Source: Sphingobacteriales bacterium 50-39 (GTDB taxonomy: Bacteria; Bacteroidota; Bacteroidia; Chitinophagales; Chitinophagaceae). From it: 64,000 nt of DNA. The notes below the pieces were generated by a model, which was given only the letters and a program-made list of their open reading frames with translations, had not been told where the DNA came from and ran no database searches. The stretch lies in NCBI GenBank assembly GCA_001898505.1, contig MKTZ01000016.1, forward strand, positions 1 to 64,000, in the 5' to 3' direction. Positions 1 through 9,551 of the stretch are shown here, piece by piece. Made by a program: the position numbers and the translations under genes. The number at the start of each line of letters is the position of its first letter. The stretch's first letter is position 1.

Positions 1-2792
1 CGGCCTTCTTCACCGCCCTGGTATTCTGGGCCATCCTCAAATGGGAGCACCATGCCGACCAGCCTGGCGCTGACAAATGGATCGTATTTATTTTCTATAT
101 GATGGGCCTCTCCATCGGCGTCCACCTGCTGAACCTCCTTACCATCTCGGCCATCGTCATGGTCTATTATTTCCGGCGATTCAAACCTACCACCTGGGGC
201 ATCGTCTTTGCCCTCCTGACAGGCATCGTTATCACGGGGCTGGTACAGGTGGTCGTTATACAATATACCATCAAAGGAGCAGGCGCTTTCGATATATTCT
301 TCGTCAACAGCCTGAGCCTGCCTTTCTTCTCCGGCTTTGGACTTTACTTCGTCCTGCTGGCGGCGCTGCTGACCTGGGGACTTTTATTCAAGGAGGAGAA
401 ATACTCTCCCCTCAAGATCCGTCTCTGGATGGTGTTGTTTGTGCTGATCATCGCGCTCCCCGTACTGATCAACTCTGCCGGCGGCGGTGGTGGTAAGTTT
501 TTCAAGCTGCTGATCGGCCTGGCCATCGCCTGGTGTGCGGGCTATATAATCAAACAGCACGCCCTGCGTCAGTTCAAAATGGCCCTCTGGTGCTTTGCCT
601 TTATGCTGTTGGGCTACTCTACCTATTTTACCACCCTGATCCGCAGTAATGCCGACGTATCGGTGGATATGTACAATGTCGACAACCCCGTCAGCCTGGT
701 CGGCTATCTCAGCCGTGACCAATACGGCGACTGGCCCATCCTGTATGGCCCGGATTTTACCGACCCCGCACCTACGATAGAAGGCGCAGATGTTTACGCT
801 AAGGGCAAGAACAACTATGAAGTGGCGGGCAAGGCCATCGTACAAGACTGGGGCGCCGCACCTTCGGCGCATATCTTCCCGCGGATGTGGAATCCCAGCA
901 ACGACCGTCATGAAGTGGATACCTACCGTGACTTCTCTGGCATGAGCGAAGGCGACCAGCCCACCATGTCCGATAATATCAAATACTTTGTCCGCTATCA
1001 GACGGGATGGATGTACCTCCGTTATTTTATGTGGAACTTCTCCGGCAAACAGAATGACCTGGAAGGATTCGGGAATGTACGCGACGGCAATGCCATTACG
1101 GGCATCTCCTTTATCGACGACATGTTTCTGGGAGATCAAAGCAAGCTGCCGGATAGCATTCATAAGAACAACAAGTCCTACAACAGGATGTATCTCCTGC
1201 CCTTCATATTGGGTATCGCGGGGCTTGTATTCCAGGCTTTGAAAGCGAAAAGGGACTTCATCGTCACGGCATTGTTATTCTTCTTCACCGGCTTTGCCAT
1301 CGTCCTTTATCTCAACCAGGCAGGCTTACAACCACGCGAACGGGATTATGCCTATGCCGGCTCCTTCTATGTCTTTGCTCTCTGGATCGGACTGGGCGTC
1401 ATCTGGGTAAAGGAAATATTGGAAAAATTTGCATTCAAAGGCAAGGCCGGCCTGGCCAACTACGCCGCTGCGGGACTTTGCTTCCTGGCCGTACCCGTGC
1501 TTATGGGCAGCCAGGAGTGGGATGACCACGACCGTAGCAAAAAGACCCTGGCTAGGGACCTGGCACGGGATTATCTGGAGAGCTGCCCGCCCAATGCAAT
1601 ATTGTTCTCCTTTGGCGACAACGACACCTATCCTCTCTGGTATGCGCAGGAGGTGGAAGGCATACGCCCTGATGTACGTGTGATGGTGAATACGCTGTTA
1701 GGTACAGATTGGTATATGAATGAATTGCGTTACAAGGTCAATGAGAGCGCGCCGTTCGATATCATATTCACACCGGAACAGATCATGGGCGACAAACGCA
1801 ATGTCTCCTATTTTGTGAACGATGTTCCCGGCTATGACAAGAGCAAATACTACGATCTTTATTCCGTGCTGAAGAATGTCACGGGCAGCGATGAGCCTGC
1901 ATTTACCAGACAGGCAGGAAATGGGAACACCGTCAACCTGGTACCAACGCATAAGTTCTCCGTTCCTGTCGATCTGAATACGGTGCGTACAAATGGCACG
2001 GTCCATGAAGGGGACAGTGTGGTGTCCGAACTGCACCTGGACATACCGGAACAGCGGAATTTCCTGGTCAAGAACGATCTTGCCATATTGGCCATCATCG
2101 CGGCCAATAAATGGAATCGTCCCATCTGCTTTACCTCTCCCCAGGAGCTGGGCGATCTGGGGCTATCGAAATACGTAAGACTCAGGGGGCTCTCTTATCA
2201 GCTGGTGCCCGTGTTGAATGGCAATGTAGACAATGACGTGGCCTACAAGACCATTATGGAGAAATTCACCTATGGCAATGCGAGCACCCCTGGTGTTTAT
2301 TATGACGAGGAAAACCGGCGACACCTCAACAGCATCAAATTCGCACATGCGCAAATAGCGATGAGTCTTGTCGATGCCGGCAAAAAAGACTCCGCCCGCA
2401 AGGTGCTGGAACATTTCGATCAGAATGTGCTGGAGTCCAATTTCCCTTATGGCATGACCAGCAATCAGGGCAATCTGCACGATTATTTCTCTTTCAGGTT
2501 CCTCCAGGCCTGTTATGAGTCCGGGGATCTTACCCTGGCGGCAAAGGTGACGGCATCCCTGAAAAAGGATCTCCAGCAGCAGATGACATATTACAAATCG
2601 CTGGGCGATATTATGAGGGATGAGGAACTGGCAGCCAATGCCAATATGATGTTACAAGGTAAAGGAGGCAATCTCTCCGACAGACAGGCGCGCTTTGCAC
2701 AGGATATTCTTTCCACTTATCAACTGTTGATGCAAATGGCTGAGTGGGATAAACAGTATCATGGCAACAGCATCAAAAAAGAGGGACCTTAG
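1..2792 (+). CDS. DUF2723 family membrane protein (5' partial)
   Basis: The reading frame is open from base 3, so the true start lies before the window; 930 codons are visible. The first half is strongly hydrophobic with many membrane segments and carries GLSIGVHLLNLL, typical of DUF2723 proteins, which are GT-C-like polytopic proteins related to protein O-mannosyltransferases and common in Bacteroidota. The C-terminal half is soluble and contains FGDNDTYPLWYAQEVEG, which recurs in this family, then a helical, TPR-like tail. The likely role is envelope glycosylation; substrate and donor are not predictable from sequence. The stop codon sits in the loop of a terminator hairpin shared with the converging gene. 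Confidence 0.85.
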   Translation, partial: AFFTALVFWAILKWEHHADQPGADKWIVFIFYMMGLSIGVHLLNLLTISAIVMVYYFRRFKPTTWGIVFALLTGIVITGLVQVVVIQYTIKGAGAFDIFFVNSLSLPFFSGFGLYFVLLAALLTWGLLFKEEKYSPLKIRLWMVLFVLIIALPVLINSAGGGGGKFFKLLIGLAIAWCAGYIIKQHALRQFKMALWCFAFMLLGYSTYFTTLIRSNADVSVDMYNVDNPVSLVGYLSRDQYGDWPILYGPDFTDPAPTIEGADVYAKGKNNYEVAGKAIVQDWGAAPSAHIFPRMWNPSNDRHEVDTYRDFSGMSEGDQPTMSDNIKYFVRYQTGWMYLRYFMWNFSGKQNDLEGFGNVRDGNAITGISFIDDMFLGDQSKLPDSIHKNNKSYNRMYLLPFILGIAGLVFQALKAKRDFIVTALLFFFTGFAIVLYLNQAGLQPRERDYAYAGSFYVFALWIGLGVIWVKEILEKFAFKGKAGLANYAAAGLCFLAVPVLMGSQEWDDHDRSKKTLARDLARDYLESCPPNAILFSFGDNDTYPLWYAQEVEGIRPDVRVMVNTLLGTDWYMNELRYKVNESAPFDIIFTPEQIMGDKRNVSYFVNDVPGYDKSKYYDLYSVLKNVTGSDEPAFTRQAGNGNTVNLVPTHKFSVPVDLNTVRTNGTVHEGDSVVSELHLDIPEQRNFLVKNDLAILAIIAANKWNRPICFTSPQELGDLGLSKYVRLRGLSYQLVPVLNGNVDNDVAYKTIMEKFTYGNASTPGVYYDEENRRHLNSIKFAHAQIAMSLVDAGKKDSARKVLEHFDQNVLESNFPYGMTSNQGNLHDYFSFRFLQACYESGDLTLAAKVTASLKKDLQQQMTYYKSLGDIMRDEELAANANMMLQGKGGNLSDRQARFAQDILSTYQLLMQMAEWDKQYHGNSIKKEGP

Positions 2793-2804
2793 TCCCTCTT
2801 TTTT
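2775..2804. terminator. Bidirectional rho-independent terminator
   Basis: A stem GAGGGAC/GTCCCTC (2781-2787 and 2792-2798) is flanked by six A on the left and six T on the right, so it works as a terminator in both directions. The loop CTTA contains most of the TAG stop of the DUF2723 gene (2790-2792). The converging peptidase gene ends at 2803 inside the T run. Confidence 0.85.
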
Positions 2805-4773
2805 ATTTATAGATGTATATTTCAATTTTCCCGTCACGTGTAACACTCCCCCTGTACATGCCTTCCGTATTGAAGGGCATCGCCATATTACCATCCTTGT
2901 CCAAAGCTATCAGCCCCCCATCCCCGCCCAGCTTACCTACTTTTTGAATGACCCGCTCACCAGCCTCGGTCACAGTGATCCCCGTGTATTCGATCAGCGC
3001 CGACAGGTCATGCGCGACGACATTGCGGATATAAAACTCTCCCCAACCCGTACAGGAGACAGCCACCGTATTATTATTAGCATAGGTACCGGCTCCGATG
3101 AGGGGAGAGTCGCCTACACGGCCATATTTTTTATCCGTCATCCCTCCCGTGGACGTTCCCGCCGCGAGGTTGCCGTTCTTATCCAGCGCCACACAGCCCA
3201 CTGTCCCAAACTTATAGTCCCTGTTAATGATACCCAGTCTGCCGTCCGGCAACAATGTATGACCCGCAGCGGTCTTGAGGGAATCATCCCTTAAAGCTTC
3301 CTGCAGCTCGTTCCACCGCTGCTGTGTCCGGAACCAGGATGGGTCTGTCTGGATGACGCCCGCCTCTTTTGCAAACTGCTCCGCTCCACGGCCGGCAAGC
3401 AATACGTGCTCCGACTTCTCCATTACAGCCCTTGCCGCAGTGATCGGGTTTCGGATATTCCTTACCCCGGCCACCGCCCCTGCCGACAGGTCCTTTCCAT
3501 TCATGATCGAGGCATCCAGCTCGTTGATGCCGTCATGCGTAAAGACAGCACCTCTGCCGGCGTTGAAAAGACTATCATCCTCCAATACTTTGACGGTTGC
3601 CTCTACTGCATCGATGCTGCTGCCACCCTTCTTCAGCAAGGCATACCCTGTCTCCAGCGCTTTGCGTAAGCCCGCCCGGTATGCGGCTTCCTTTCCCGGG
3701 GTCATATTTTTTTTCAGGATCGTGCCCGCCCCTCCATGGATCACTATCACATATTTCTCATCCTGTTGCTGCCGCAGCTCCCCATCTTCCACCGACCACC
3801 ACCACCATCTACCCCCGACGGCCTTATCCGCAGCAAAGTCAGAGACGGGAAAAAAACCATTACCTCCCTCCGCCCCCTGTATCTCATATACCTTGATCGC
3901 CTTCCCATTACCATCCCAGTTCAACGGCTGCCCTGGCAGACAACGCTCCGGCGCCCTGGCCGGGTCTGGCAGCAGGAAATAAGCGTTGCCGGCGCCAAAC
4001 ACCACTGCATTCCCCTTCTCATCGACACATACCGCCGTCTTTTCATCCATAGCAATGCCTTTTGGAAAGATCTTCCAGTCCTTAATGATCCTGCTGAGAA
4101 ATGCCACATGTCTTCCCTGACGATGTCTTGCCCGGAAATGCATATCACTGAGCACATTTCTCAGATAGGGTGGGTCCAGGAAATCATTATTGTACAGCTT
4201 CACAATGCTGTCATACGGGTTTTCCAAAATGGCTGAAGTAGCGCTACCACCTTCCCCGCTGTAATACATTCCGGTCAACACAGCGCATCCGGCGCTTGTC
4301 CCGCCAACGGGCACTTTCTTTACGTTGAGCAGATAGTTGATAGCCTCGCTGGTCTTCGTGTTCCTCCAGAAATTCATATAGTTGGACTGATCGCCGCCCA
4401 CAATAAAAAGCATTTCCGCATTTCGGATGACACGCGCTACTTCCGGCCTGTTAGCCATTTCCCTTGAGTCGATGAGCAGGGTCTCTATTGAATGTACTTT
4501 CCCCAGGCTATTGATAGTCTCGTTGTACATATAGTCGCCGCTGGCCCGCAGGACAACTACATTCCCTCCGCCACTGCGGTCGATCATCCATTTAAAAGCG
4601 CCGGGAACGTCTCCGCCGCCGCCGATAAGAGCTACCCCGCCCCGCGTAGGGGTTATGACATCCGTCGTATCACCCGTGAATCCGATGCAGGCCACGCGGC
4701 CGGGAATGATCCGTTGTGCCATAAGATGACCACTGCATACCAGGGCCATACAAAAAAGAACTGTTCTCATCAT
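2803..4773 (-). CDS. Cyanophycinase-like peptidase fused to isoaspartyl peptidase/L-asparaginase
   Basis: A two-module secreted hydrolase of about 656 residues with a signal peptide ending near HLMAQ. Numbered from a TTG at 4779, residues 45-320 are a peptidase S51 (cyanophycinase) domain with GGDQ at 128-131 and the nucleophile motif GGTSAGC (Ser162). Residues 343-658 are an Ntn-hydrolase of the EcAIII/IaaA type: IHGGAG near 348, FNAGRG near 405, and FGTVGC with the nucleophile Thr526 at the autocleavage point, then STGGMTDKKYGRVGDSPL. Cyanophycinase releases beta-Asp-Arg dipeptides; isoaspartyl peptidase splits beta-aspartyl dipeptides. One protein could therefore carry a polymer or isopeptide to free amino acids. 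ATG 4773 or 4770 is preferred over the TTG. It follows the SusD stop by 2 bp, so it is the last gene of that operon. Cyanophycin as the real substrate is inference. Confidence 0.88.
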   Translation of the reverse strand: MMRTVLFCMALVCSGHLMAQRIIPGRVACIGFTGDTTDVITPTRGGVALIGGGGDVPGAFKWMIDRSGGGNVVVLRASGDYMYNETINSLGKVHSIETLLIDSREMANRPEVARVIRNAEMLFIVGGDQSNYMNFWRNTKTSEAINYLLNVKKVPVGGTSAGCAVLTGMYYSGEGGSATSAILENPYDSIVKLYNNDFLDPPYLRNVLSDMHFRARHRQGRHVAFLSRIIKDWKIFPKGIAMDEKTAVCVDEKGNAVVFGAGNAYFLLPDPARAPERCLPGQPLNWDGNGKAIKVYEIQGAEGGNGFFPVSDFAADKAVGGRWWWWSVEDGELRQQQDEKYVIVIHGGAGTILKKNMTPGKEAAYRAGLRKALETGYALLKKGGSSIDAVEATVKVLEDDSLFNAGRGAVFTHDGINELDASIMNGKDLSAGAVAGVRNIRNPITAARAVMEKSEHVLLAGRGAEQFAKEAGVIQTDPSWFRTQQRWNELQEALRDDSLKTAAGHTLLPDGRLGIINRDYKFGTVGCVALDKNGNLAAGTSTGGMTDKKYGRVGDSPLIGAGTYANNNTVAVSCTGWGEFYIRNVVAHDLSALIEYTGITVTEAGERVIQKVGKLGGDGGLIALDKDGNMAMPFNTEGMYRGSVTRDGKIEIYIYK

Positions 4774-4775
4774 TA

Positions 4776-6200
4776 TCAATAGCCGGGGTTTTGTTTCATA
4801 CTCTTATTTGCTCTTAATTCAGTATTTGGTATGGGGAACGCATATTGTGCATCCGTCGGCTTTAACAACATAGCCCCCAACGCATTCACCGCGTCTTCGG
4901 GGTTACGCTGTATCGCCAAATTATTCCTCCTCAGATCGAAATGCCGGTGCCCTTCGAAAGCCAGCTCCTTAAACCGCTCCGTCACCAATGCATCGAGCAG
5001 GGTTTGCTTGTCGGCAAAGGATTCATCCGTATACCCATTGATACGGGCTGCACGCAATGCGTTGAGGTCTGCGGCCGCATCCGTCAGGTTATTCTTTTGC
5101 GCATAAGCCTCGCTCCGGATAAGGTACATTTCTCCCGTACGATAGAGCTTTACGTCCACCAGGTTCCTGTTCGACGGGTTGCTGCTCATGTATTTCACCA
5201 CTACATTGGGCACTTTTCCGGCAGCCTGCCGGCCCGCATCGATGTTGATATAAGCGCCGAAACGTACATCGTTAGTCTGGTCGAACAGGTTCGTGAGCTT
5301 GAAGCTGGCGGCGTAATTGATCTTGGAGCCGCCAGGATTATCCAGGTAGCCTGCCTGTGTATACAGGTCTCCCATGGCTTCATCCCCCGTGACCCTTTTC
5401 AATCGCCAGAAAACCTCGCTTTGGCTGGCATCCTTCCATATCTTGGGGAAGTTGGCCCGGGTGGCCAGAGGAAGGGCATTGATAGCCTCTGTTGCATAGG
5501 TGATGGCATTATCCCAGTTCTTCTCATAAAGAGCAGCCCTCGCCTGCATGGCAGAGACTGCGATACGGGTGATACGGGTGTTGTCGTCAAAACTGGCGGG
5601 GATCAATGCCTTGGCGGCTGCCAGGTCGGCATCGACCTTTGCCATGGTCTCTCCAAAACTAAGCCTGGCAGGGCTTCCATTTACATCCGAGGCCATCATA
5701 TACGGCACCCCCATGGCGCCGGCTTCATACTTTTCCGCAAAATTCCTGAGCAGTTCGAAGTGACAGTATGCCCGCAATGCCAGGAGCTCGCCTTTGTATT
5801 GGTCCTTAAGTCCCTCCCCCCCGGGCTTGGCCTTGACATTTTCCATAGCCGCCAATACACGGTTGGCCCTGTCGATGGCTACATAATTATCCGGCCAGCC
5901 GGGATGGGTAAAACTGCCGTCGTATTGCCAGCGATGTGTAGCGAACCCCGATCCGGAACTATTCTCAGACGGCAGCATGCATTCATCCGTCACGATGGAA
6001 GTATAATAGATGCTGGAATAATAAGACAGGTTGGCATAAGCCCCGATCAATCCCTGGTTCAGGTCATCCACATTCCGGAAGGCCTTCGAAGGATCGATGC
6101 TGTCCGTCGGTGTCAGATCTATCTGCTTGTTGCAGGCAGCCAGGCATATCCCTGCTGCCAATAGTGCGGTCAATTGCTTACGATATATTTTTATTGACAT
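4776..6200 (-). CDS. SusD/RagB-like outer-membrane lipoprotein
   Basis: A surface substrate-binding lipoprotein that acts as the lid of a SusC TonB-dependent channel. The start at 6200 (MSIKIYRK) puts a lipoprotein signal at the N-terminus with lipobox LAAC (Cys about 22); an in-frame ATG at 6224 would add an odd extension overlapping susC. The mature part has SusD features: the TPR-like helical core, an early DPSKAFRNVDDLNQ segment, and a C-terminal region with ERFKELAFEGHRHFDLRR, the RagB/SusD hallmark. It starts 10 bp after the SusC stop and abuts the peptidase fusion, which suggests that the ligand is a peptide rather than a glycan. That ligand assignment is inference from neighbours. Confidence 0.92.
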   Translation of the reverse strand: MSIKIYRKQLTALLAAGICLAACNKQIDLTPTDSIDPSKAFRNVDDLNQGLIGAYANLSYYSSIYYTSIVTDECMLPSENSSGSGFATHRWQYDGSFTHPGWPDNYVAIDRANRVLAAMENVKAKPGGEGLKDQYKGELLALRAYCHFELLRNFAEKYEAGAMGVPYMMASDVNGSPARLSFGETMAKVDADLAAAKALIPASFDDNTRITRIAVSAMQARAALYEKNWDNAITYATEAINALPLATRANFPKIWKDASQSEVFWRLKRVTGDEAMGDLYTQAGYLDNPGGSKINYAASFKLTNLFDQTNDVRFGAYINIDAGRQAAGKVPNVVVKYMSSNPSNRNLVDVKLYRTGEMYLIRSEAYAQKNNLTDAAADLNALRAARINGYTDESFADKQTLLDALVTERFKELAFEGHRHFDLRRNNLAIQRNPEDAVNALGAMLLKPTDAQYAFPIPNTELRANKSMKQNPGY

Positions 6201-6210
6201 GACGTACAAA

Positions 6211-9200
6211 TTAAAAGTTAACATTTAATCCCAGGGTATAGGTCCTCGGCGAAGGGTAGCTGAATTTCGCATATTCGTTGCCGTTCTCCGGATCGAAACC
6301 CCTCCATTTCGTCCAGGTCAGCAAGTTCTGCGCCTGCATATATACCTGGGCTCCCTGTATGTATTTCCTGCTACCTAGCAGTCCCGACAGGTCATATCCC
6401 AGCTTTACATTCCTCAGGCGCAGGTAGGATGCGTTCTGGAAATCCCTGGACGAGAAATTCCTTTTGGCGCTGATGCGGGGCAGGATGGCATGATCGCCCG
6501 GCTTCTTCCATCGATCGTACAGCATCCGGGTGGACTGGTTGCTGGTAATAAAGCTTGGGTTCTCATTGTAATAGTCCTCGTTGTTGTAGCGGGTGACCTT
6601 CGCATTGAAGCTGAACAGCGCACTCAACGTAAATCCCTTGTAAGACAGGTTGGACGTAAAGCCTCCCGTGATCACCGGTACATAAGTCCCGAAACCTGCC
6701 ACGCTCATGGTGTCTTCATTATAGCTGGTAGTGATCTTGCCATATCTGTCATAATACAAAGGGTTCCCGTTAGCGGGGTCCACGCCCGCCCACTTTGGCG
6801 CATACTGGGCGCCAAAAGGCAGGCCTACGCGGATAATACCCGTATATCCGTACTGGAACTCGTCGTATCCGCCCAGGTCCAGGACCTTGTTCTTATTATA
6901 GGCCATATTGCCTCCCAATGTCCAGGTAAGGTCCTTGTTCTTTATGACATCACCCTGCAGATCCAGCTCGACTCCGCGGTTCTGCATTTTGCCCGAACTC
7001 AACGGTATCGTATTGGCATCGCCTGCATCTGTCGAAATGATGCCCGCCGTGGCTGAAACCATTCTCGGGAAAAAGAGGTTATAAGTCTGGCGGTCATAAA
7101 ATTCCGCCGTCAGACGGATCCTGCCCGTCTTCAGTAATCCCAGATCAAAGCCTATATTGAGCTCCTTGGCATATTCCCAGTTGTAATCGGGATTGCCGGG
7201 CGTATAAGGAATGATGCCAGGGTTCCCGCCATAAGAAGTGCGGCTGTACGTCGTAACGTAGGCAAAGTCATTGGCAAAAGGACTGGCAGTAGTACCATAG
7301 CTTCCCCTCAACCGCAGATTGGATACAACGGCGACATCATTCATGAAATCTTCTTTCTTCACTTCCCAGCTGAAGCCGGCCGAGTAGAAACCATGCCAGC
7401 GGGACTTAACAGGCACCGTAGAAGAACCGTCATACCGGAAGCTGCCGTTCAGGGTATATTTGTTGTTGTAAGTATAACGCGCGAGGGCGATATAGCTGGC
7501 CGTCGCATTTTGTGTCTTGGCGCCACTCAGCACCGGCGTATAGGTACCCGGATCACCGATGCCCGCAGGTGTTTGCGGCAGCCGGGCGTCCAATCCATAG
7601 CCTGTATAGCCGAAAGCCTTGTAGGTATTCCGCAAAAATTCGAAGAGCCCGGTGACCTCCACATCATGCACGTTATTGAAGGTATTGCTGTAAGTAAGAC
7701 CCGAAGTGGTTATCAGAGAATAATGACGAACAAATCCTTCGGACAGGCTGCCCAGCCGTCCGGGCCGTACCCTATAGCCTGCATAAGAGTCCGGGTTGAT
7801 CCATGCCTCACTTTCCCTATTGCTGTAATCGATGCCCAGTCTCGTCTTCGCCGTCAGGTGATCGGTGATCTTATAGCTCAGATTGGTGCCGAGAATGGTT
7901 TTGAGCTGGTTCACATTATTGGTGGAGTTAAGCATACGCTCATAGCTGTCGCTGCCTTCCCGCTGGTCGAGATAGGGATAATCGCCCCCGTCGCCTGTGG
8001 TGACCAGCTTGCCATTCGGCCAATAGGGATATTCATAGGGCTCGGCATAATAAACGGCAGCAAGCGGGTTGCGTACGCCGCTGCTGGTATTCTCCTGCTG
8101 CAGAAGATTGGAAGCCGAATAGCCCAGGCTCAGGTTCACGCCCGCCGTCAGCCGGCCGGCAGTGAAATCCACATTATTTTTTAACGTATACCTTTTCAGC
8201 CCGGTGGTACGGGCAATACCCTGCTGATCGAAATAATTGAGGGAAGAATAAAACCGGATATTCTCATTACCACCGCTGGCGCTGATCTGCTGCTCCATGA
8301 ATTTTCCATCACGCAGGAACAGGTCCCTCCAGTTGGTATTGACATGGCTCAGGCTGTCCACGATGTGGTCGGCCAATGCCTTGTCAGCCGGAGTTTTCGT
8401 GGCATAGTCGGGGTTCAACTTCGAGTATATCCAAAAAGGTCCGGCCTCCGCACCTGTCTCCTGTCCGATGCCTTCTTCGAACTGCTTACGTTCCGCCGTA
8501 TTCATCATCCGGAATTTGGTGGAAGTCAGTGCGGACAAACCATATTGAGAAGAATAGTTCACCATTACCCTCCCCCTCTTCCCTTTTTTGGATGTTATGA
8601 CGATGACGCCGTTGGAACCTCTGGAGCCGTATAATGCCTTGGCCGAAGCATCCTTCAGCACTGTTATGGATTCGATATCCGCCGGGTTGATGGCCTGGAA
8701 CTCATTCGACTCGATGGGGATACCATCCATCACATACAACACATTGTTGTTGCCCGTGATAGTTCCCACACCCCGAAGGATCACCGAGGCGCTGGTACCC
8801 GGCTGGCCCGAAACAGAAGATATGGATAGTCCCGGCACATATCCCTGCAAGGCTTGTTCGAACGACGCGACAGGCACTTCATTGATCTTGTCGGCACTCA
8901 CGGTCGTAACCGCTGAGGCCGAGCGGTTACGCGTATACCCTGTATAGCCGGTGACAATAACCTCATTCAGGTTCCTCACAGATAACTCCAGCAATACGTC
9001 GATGACAGAGCGCTGTCCGATATACACCGTCTGGCTGATATACCCCGTCATGGAAAACTCCATCGTTGAAGCTCCTTCCGGCACGGAGAGACTATATCCT
9101 CCGTCCGCGTCAGTGGTTGTGCCGGCGGCGGAGCCTGTGATCTTTACCGACACGCCTGCTAAAGGGTTCTTATCAGGCCCCTTGACCTGCCCCCTGATAA

Positions 9201-9531
9201 CTCTGTCCGCCGGAGGTGTGATGGCCTTGGGGATAATGATCACCAGATTATCATCCTTTACCGTATAGGTGATGGGAAGGCCGACAAAAGCTTTGGATAA
9301 CACCTCGTCCAGCGTGGCATTGATCACATGAATGGACACCTTCCTGCCCTCAGGGACCGTTCCGGTGTGGTAGACAAACCGGTAGTCCGTTTGTTTCTCC
9401 ACCTCATCCAGTACTTGTTTGAGGGTGGTCTCCTTCAGTTGTAGATTGATCTTCGCCTGCGCGAACCCGGAGGCATGAAGTTCCATGCATGCGATAAGCA
9501 GCAGCAACAGACTTACCTGAATTTTCTTCAT
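6211..9531 (-). CDS. SusC/RagA TonB-linked outer-membrane transporter with STN domain
   Basis: A 1106-residue protein. Order: signal peptide; STN (secretin/TonB N-terminal) domain at about 25-105; a carboxypeptidase-like regulatory beta-sandwich from VIRGQVKGP at about 113-185; TonB plug starting at GYTGYTRNRSASAV with the SusC pattern NVLYVMDGIPI; and a 22-strand-type barrel ending LGLNVNF with terminal Phe. The STN domain marks this as a signal-transducing transporter that talks to a FecR anti-sigma factor, and the fecR gene lies 20 bp upstream. It forms the import complex with the next gene, SusD. The substrate is not readable from sequence; the adjacent hydrolases point to peptides. Confidence 0.95.
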   Translation of the reverse strand: MKKIQVSLLLLLIACMELHASGFAQAKINLQLKETTLKQVLDEVEKQTDYRFVYHTGTVPEGRKVSIHVINATLDEVLSKAFVGLPITYTVKDDNLVIIIPKAITPPADRVIRGQVKGPDKNPLAGVSVKITGSAAGTTTDADGGYSLSVPEGASTMEFSMTGYISQTVYIGQRSVIDVLLELSVRNLNEVIVTGYTGYTRNRSASAVTTVSADKINEVPVASFEQALQGYVPGLSISSVSGQPGTSASVILRGVGTITGNNNVLYVMDGIPIESNEFQAINPADIESITVLKDASAKALYGSRGSNGVIVITSKKGKRGRVMVNYSSQYGLSALTSTKFRMMNTAERKQFEEGIGQETGAEAGPFWIYSKLNPDYATKTPADKALADHIVDSLSHVNTNWRDLFLRDGKFMEQQISASGGNENIRFYSSLNYFDQQGIARTTGLKRYTLKNNVDFTAGRLTAGVNLSLGYSASNLLQQENTSSGVRNPLAAVYYAEPYEYPYWPNGKLVTTGDGGDYPYLDQREGSDSYERMLNSTNNVNQLKTILGTNLSYKITDHLTAKTRLGIDYSNRESEAWINPDSYAGYRVRPGRLGSLSEGFVRHYSLITTSGLTYSNTFNNVHDVEVTGLFEFLRNTYKAFGYTGYGLDARLPQTPAGIGDPGTYTPVLSGAKTQNATASYIALARYTYNNKYTLNGSFRYDGSSTVPVKSRWHGFYSAGFSWEVKKEDFMNDVAVVSNLRLRGSYGTTASPFANDFAYVTTYSRTSYGGNPGIIPYTPGNPDYNWEYAKELNIGFDLGLLKTGRIRLTAEFYDRQTYNLFFPRMVSATAGIISTDAGDANTIPLSSGKMQNRGVELDLQGDVIKNKDLTWTLGGNMAYNKNKVLDLGGYDEFQYGYTGIIRVGLPFGAQYAPKWAGVDPANGNPLYYDRYGKITTSYNEDTMSVAGFGTYVPVITGGFTSNLSYKGFTLSALFSFNAKVTRYNNEDYYNENPSFITSNQSTRMLYDRWKKPGDHAILPRISAKRNFSSRDFQNASYLRLRNVKLGYDLSGLLGSRKYIQGAQVYMQAQNLLTWTKWRGFDPENGNEYAKFSYPSPRTYTLGLNVNF

Positions 9532-9551
9532 AACAGCAGTTTTGATTTGTA

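Noticed and set aside
384-1163. 259-codon minus-strand frame opposite the DUF2723 gene
   Set aside because: Shadow of the membrane protein gene; no start context or domain.
2834-2845. CACGTG core with one half of a parS-like site
   Set aside because: Only half matches TGTTnCACGTGnAACA, it lies inside the peptidase coding region, and it is far from parAB; chance is likely.
4941-6164. Long open frame (407 codons) on the plus strand opposite susD
   Set aside because: It is antisense to a clear SusD gene, its translation has no domain-like pattern, and the GC-rich codon structure of the real gene explains it.
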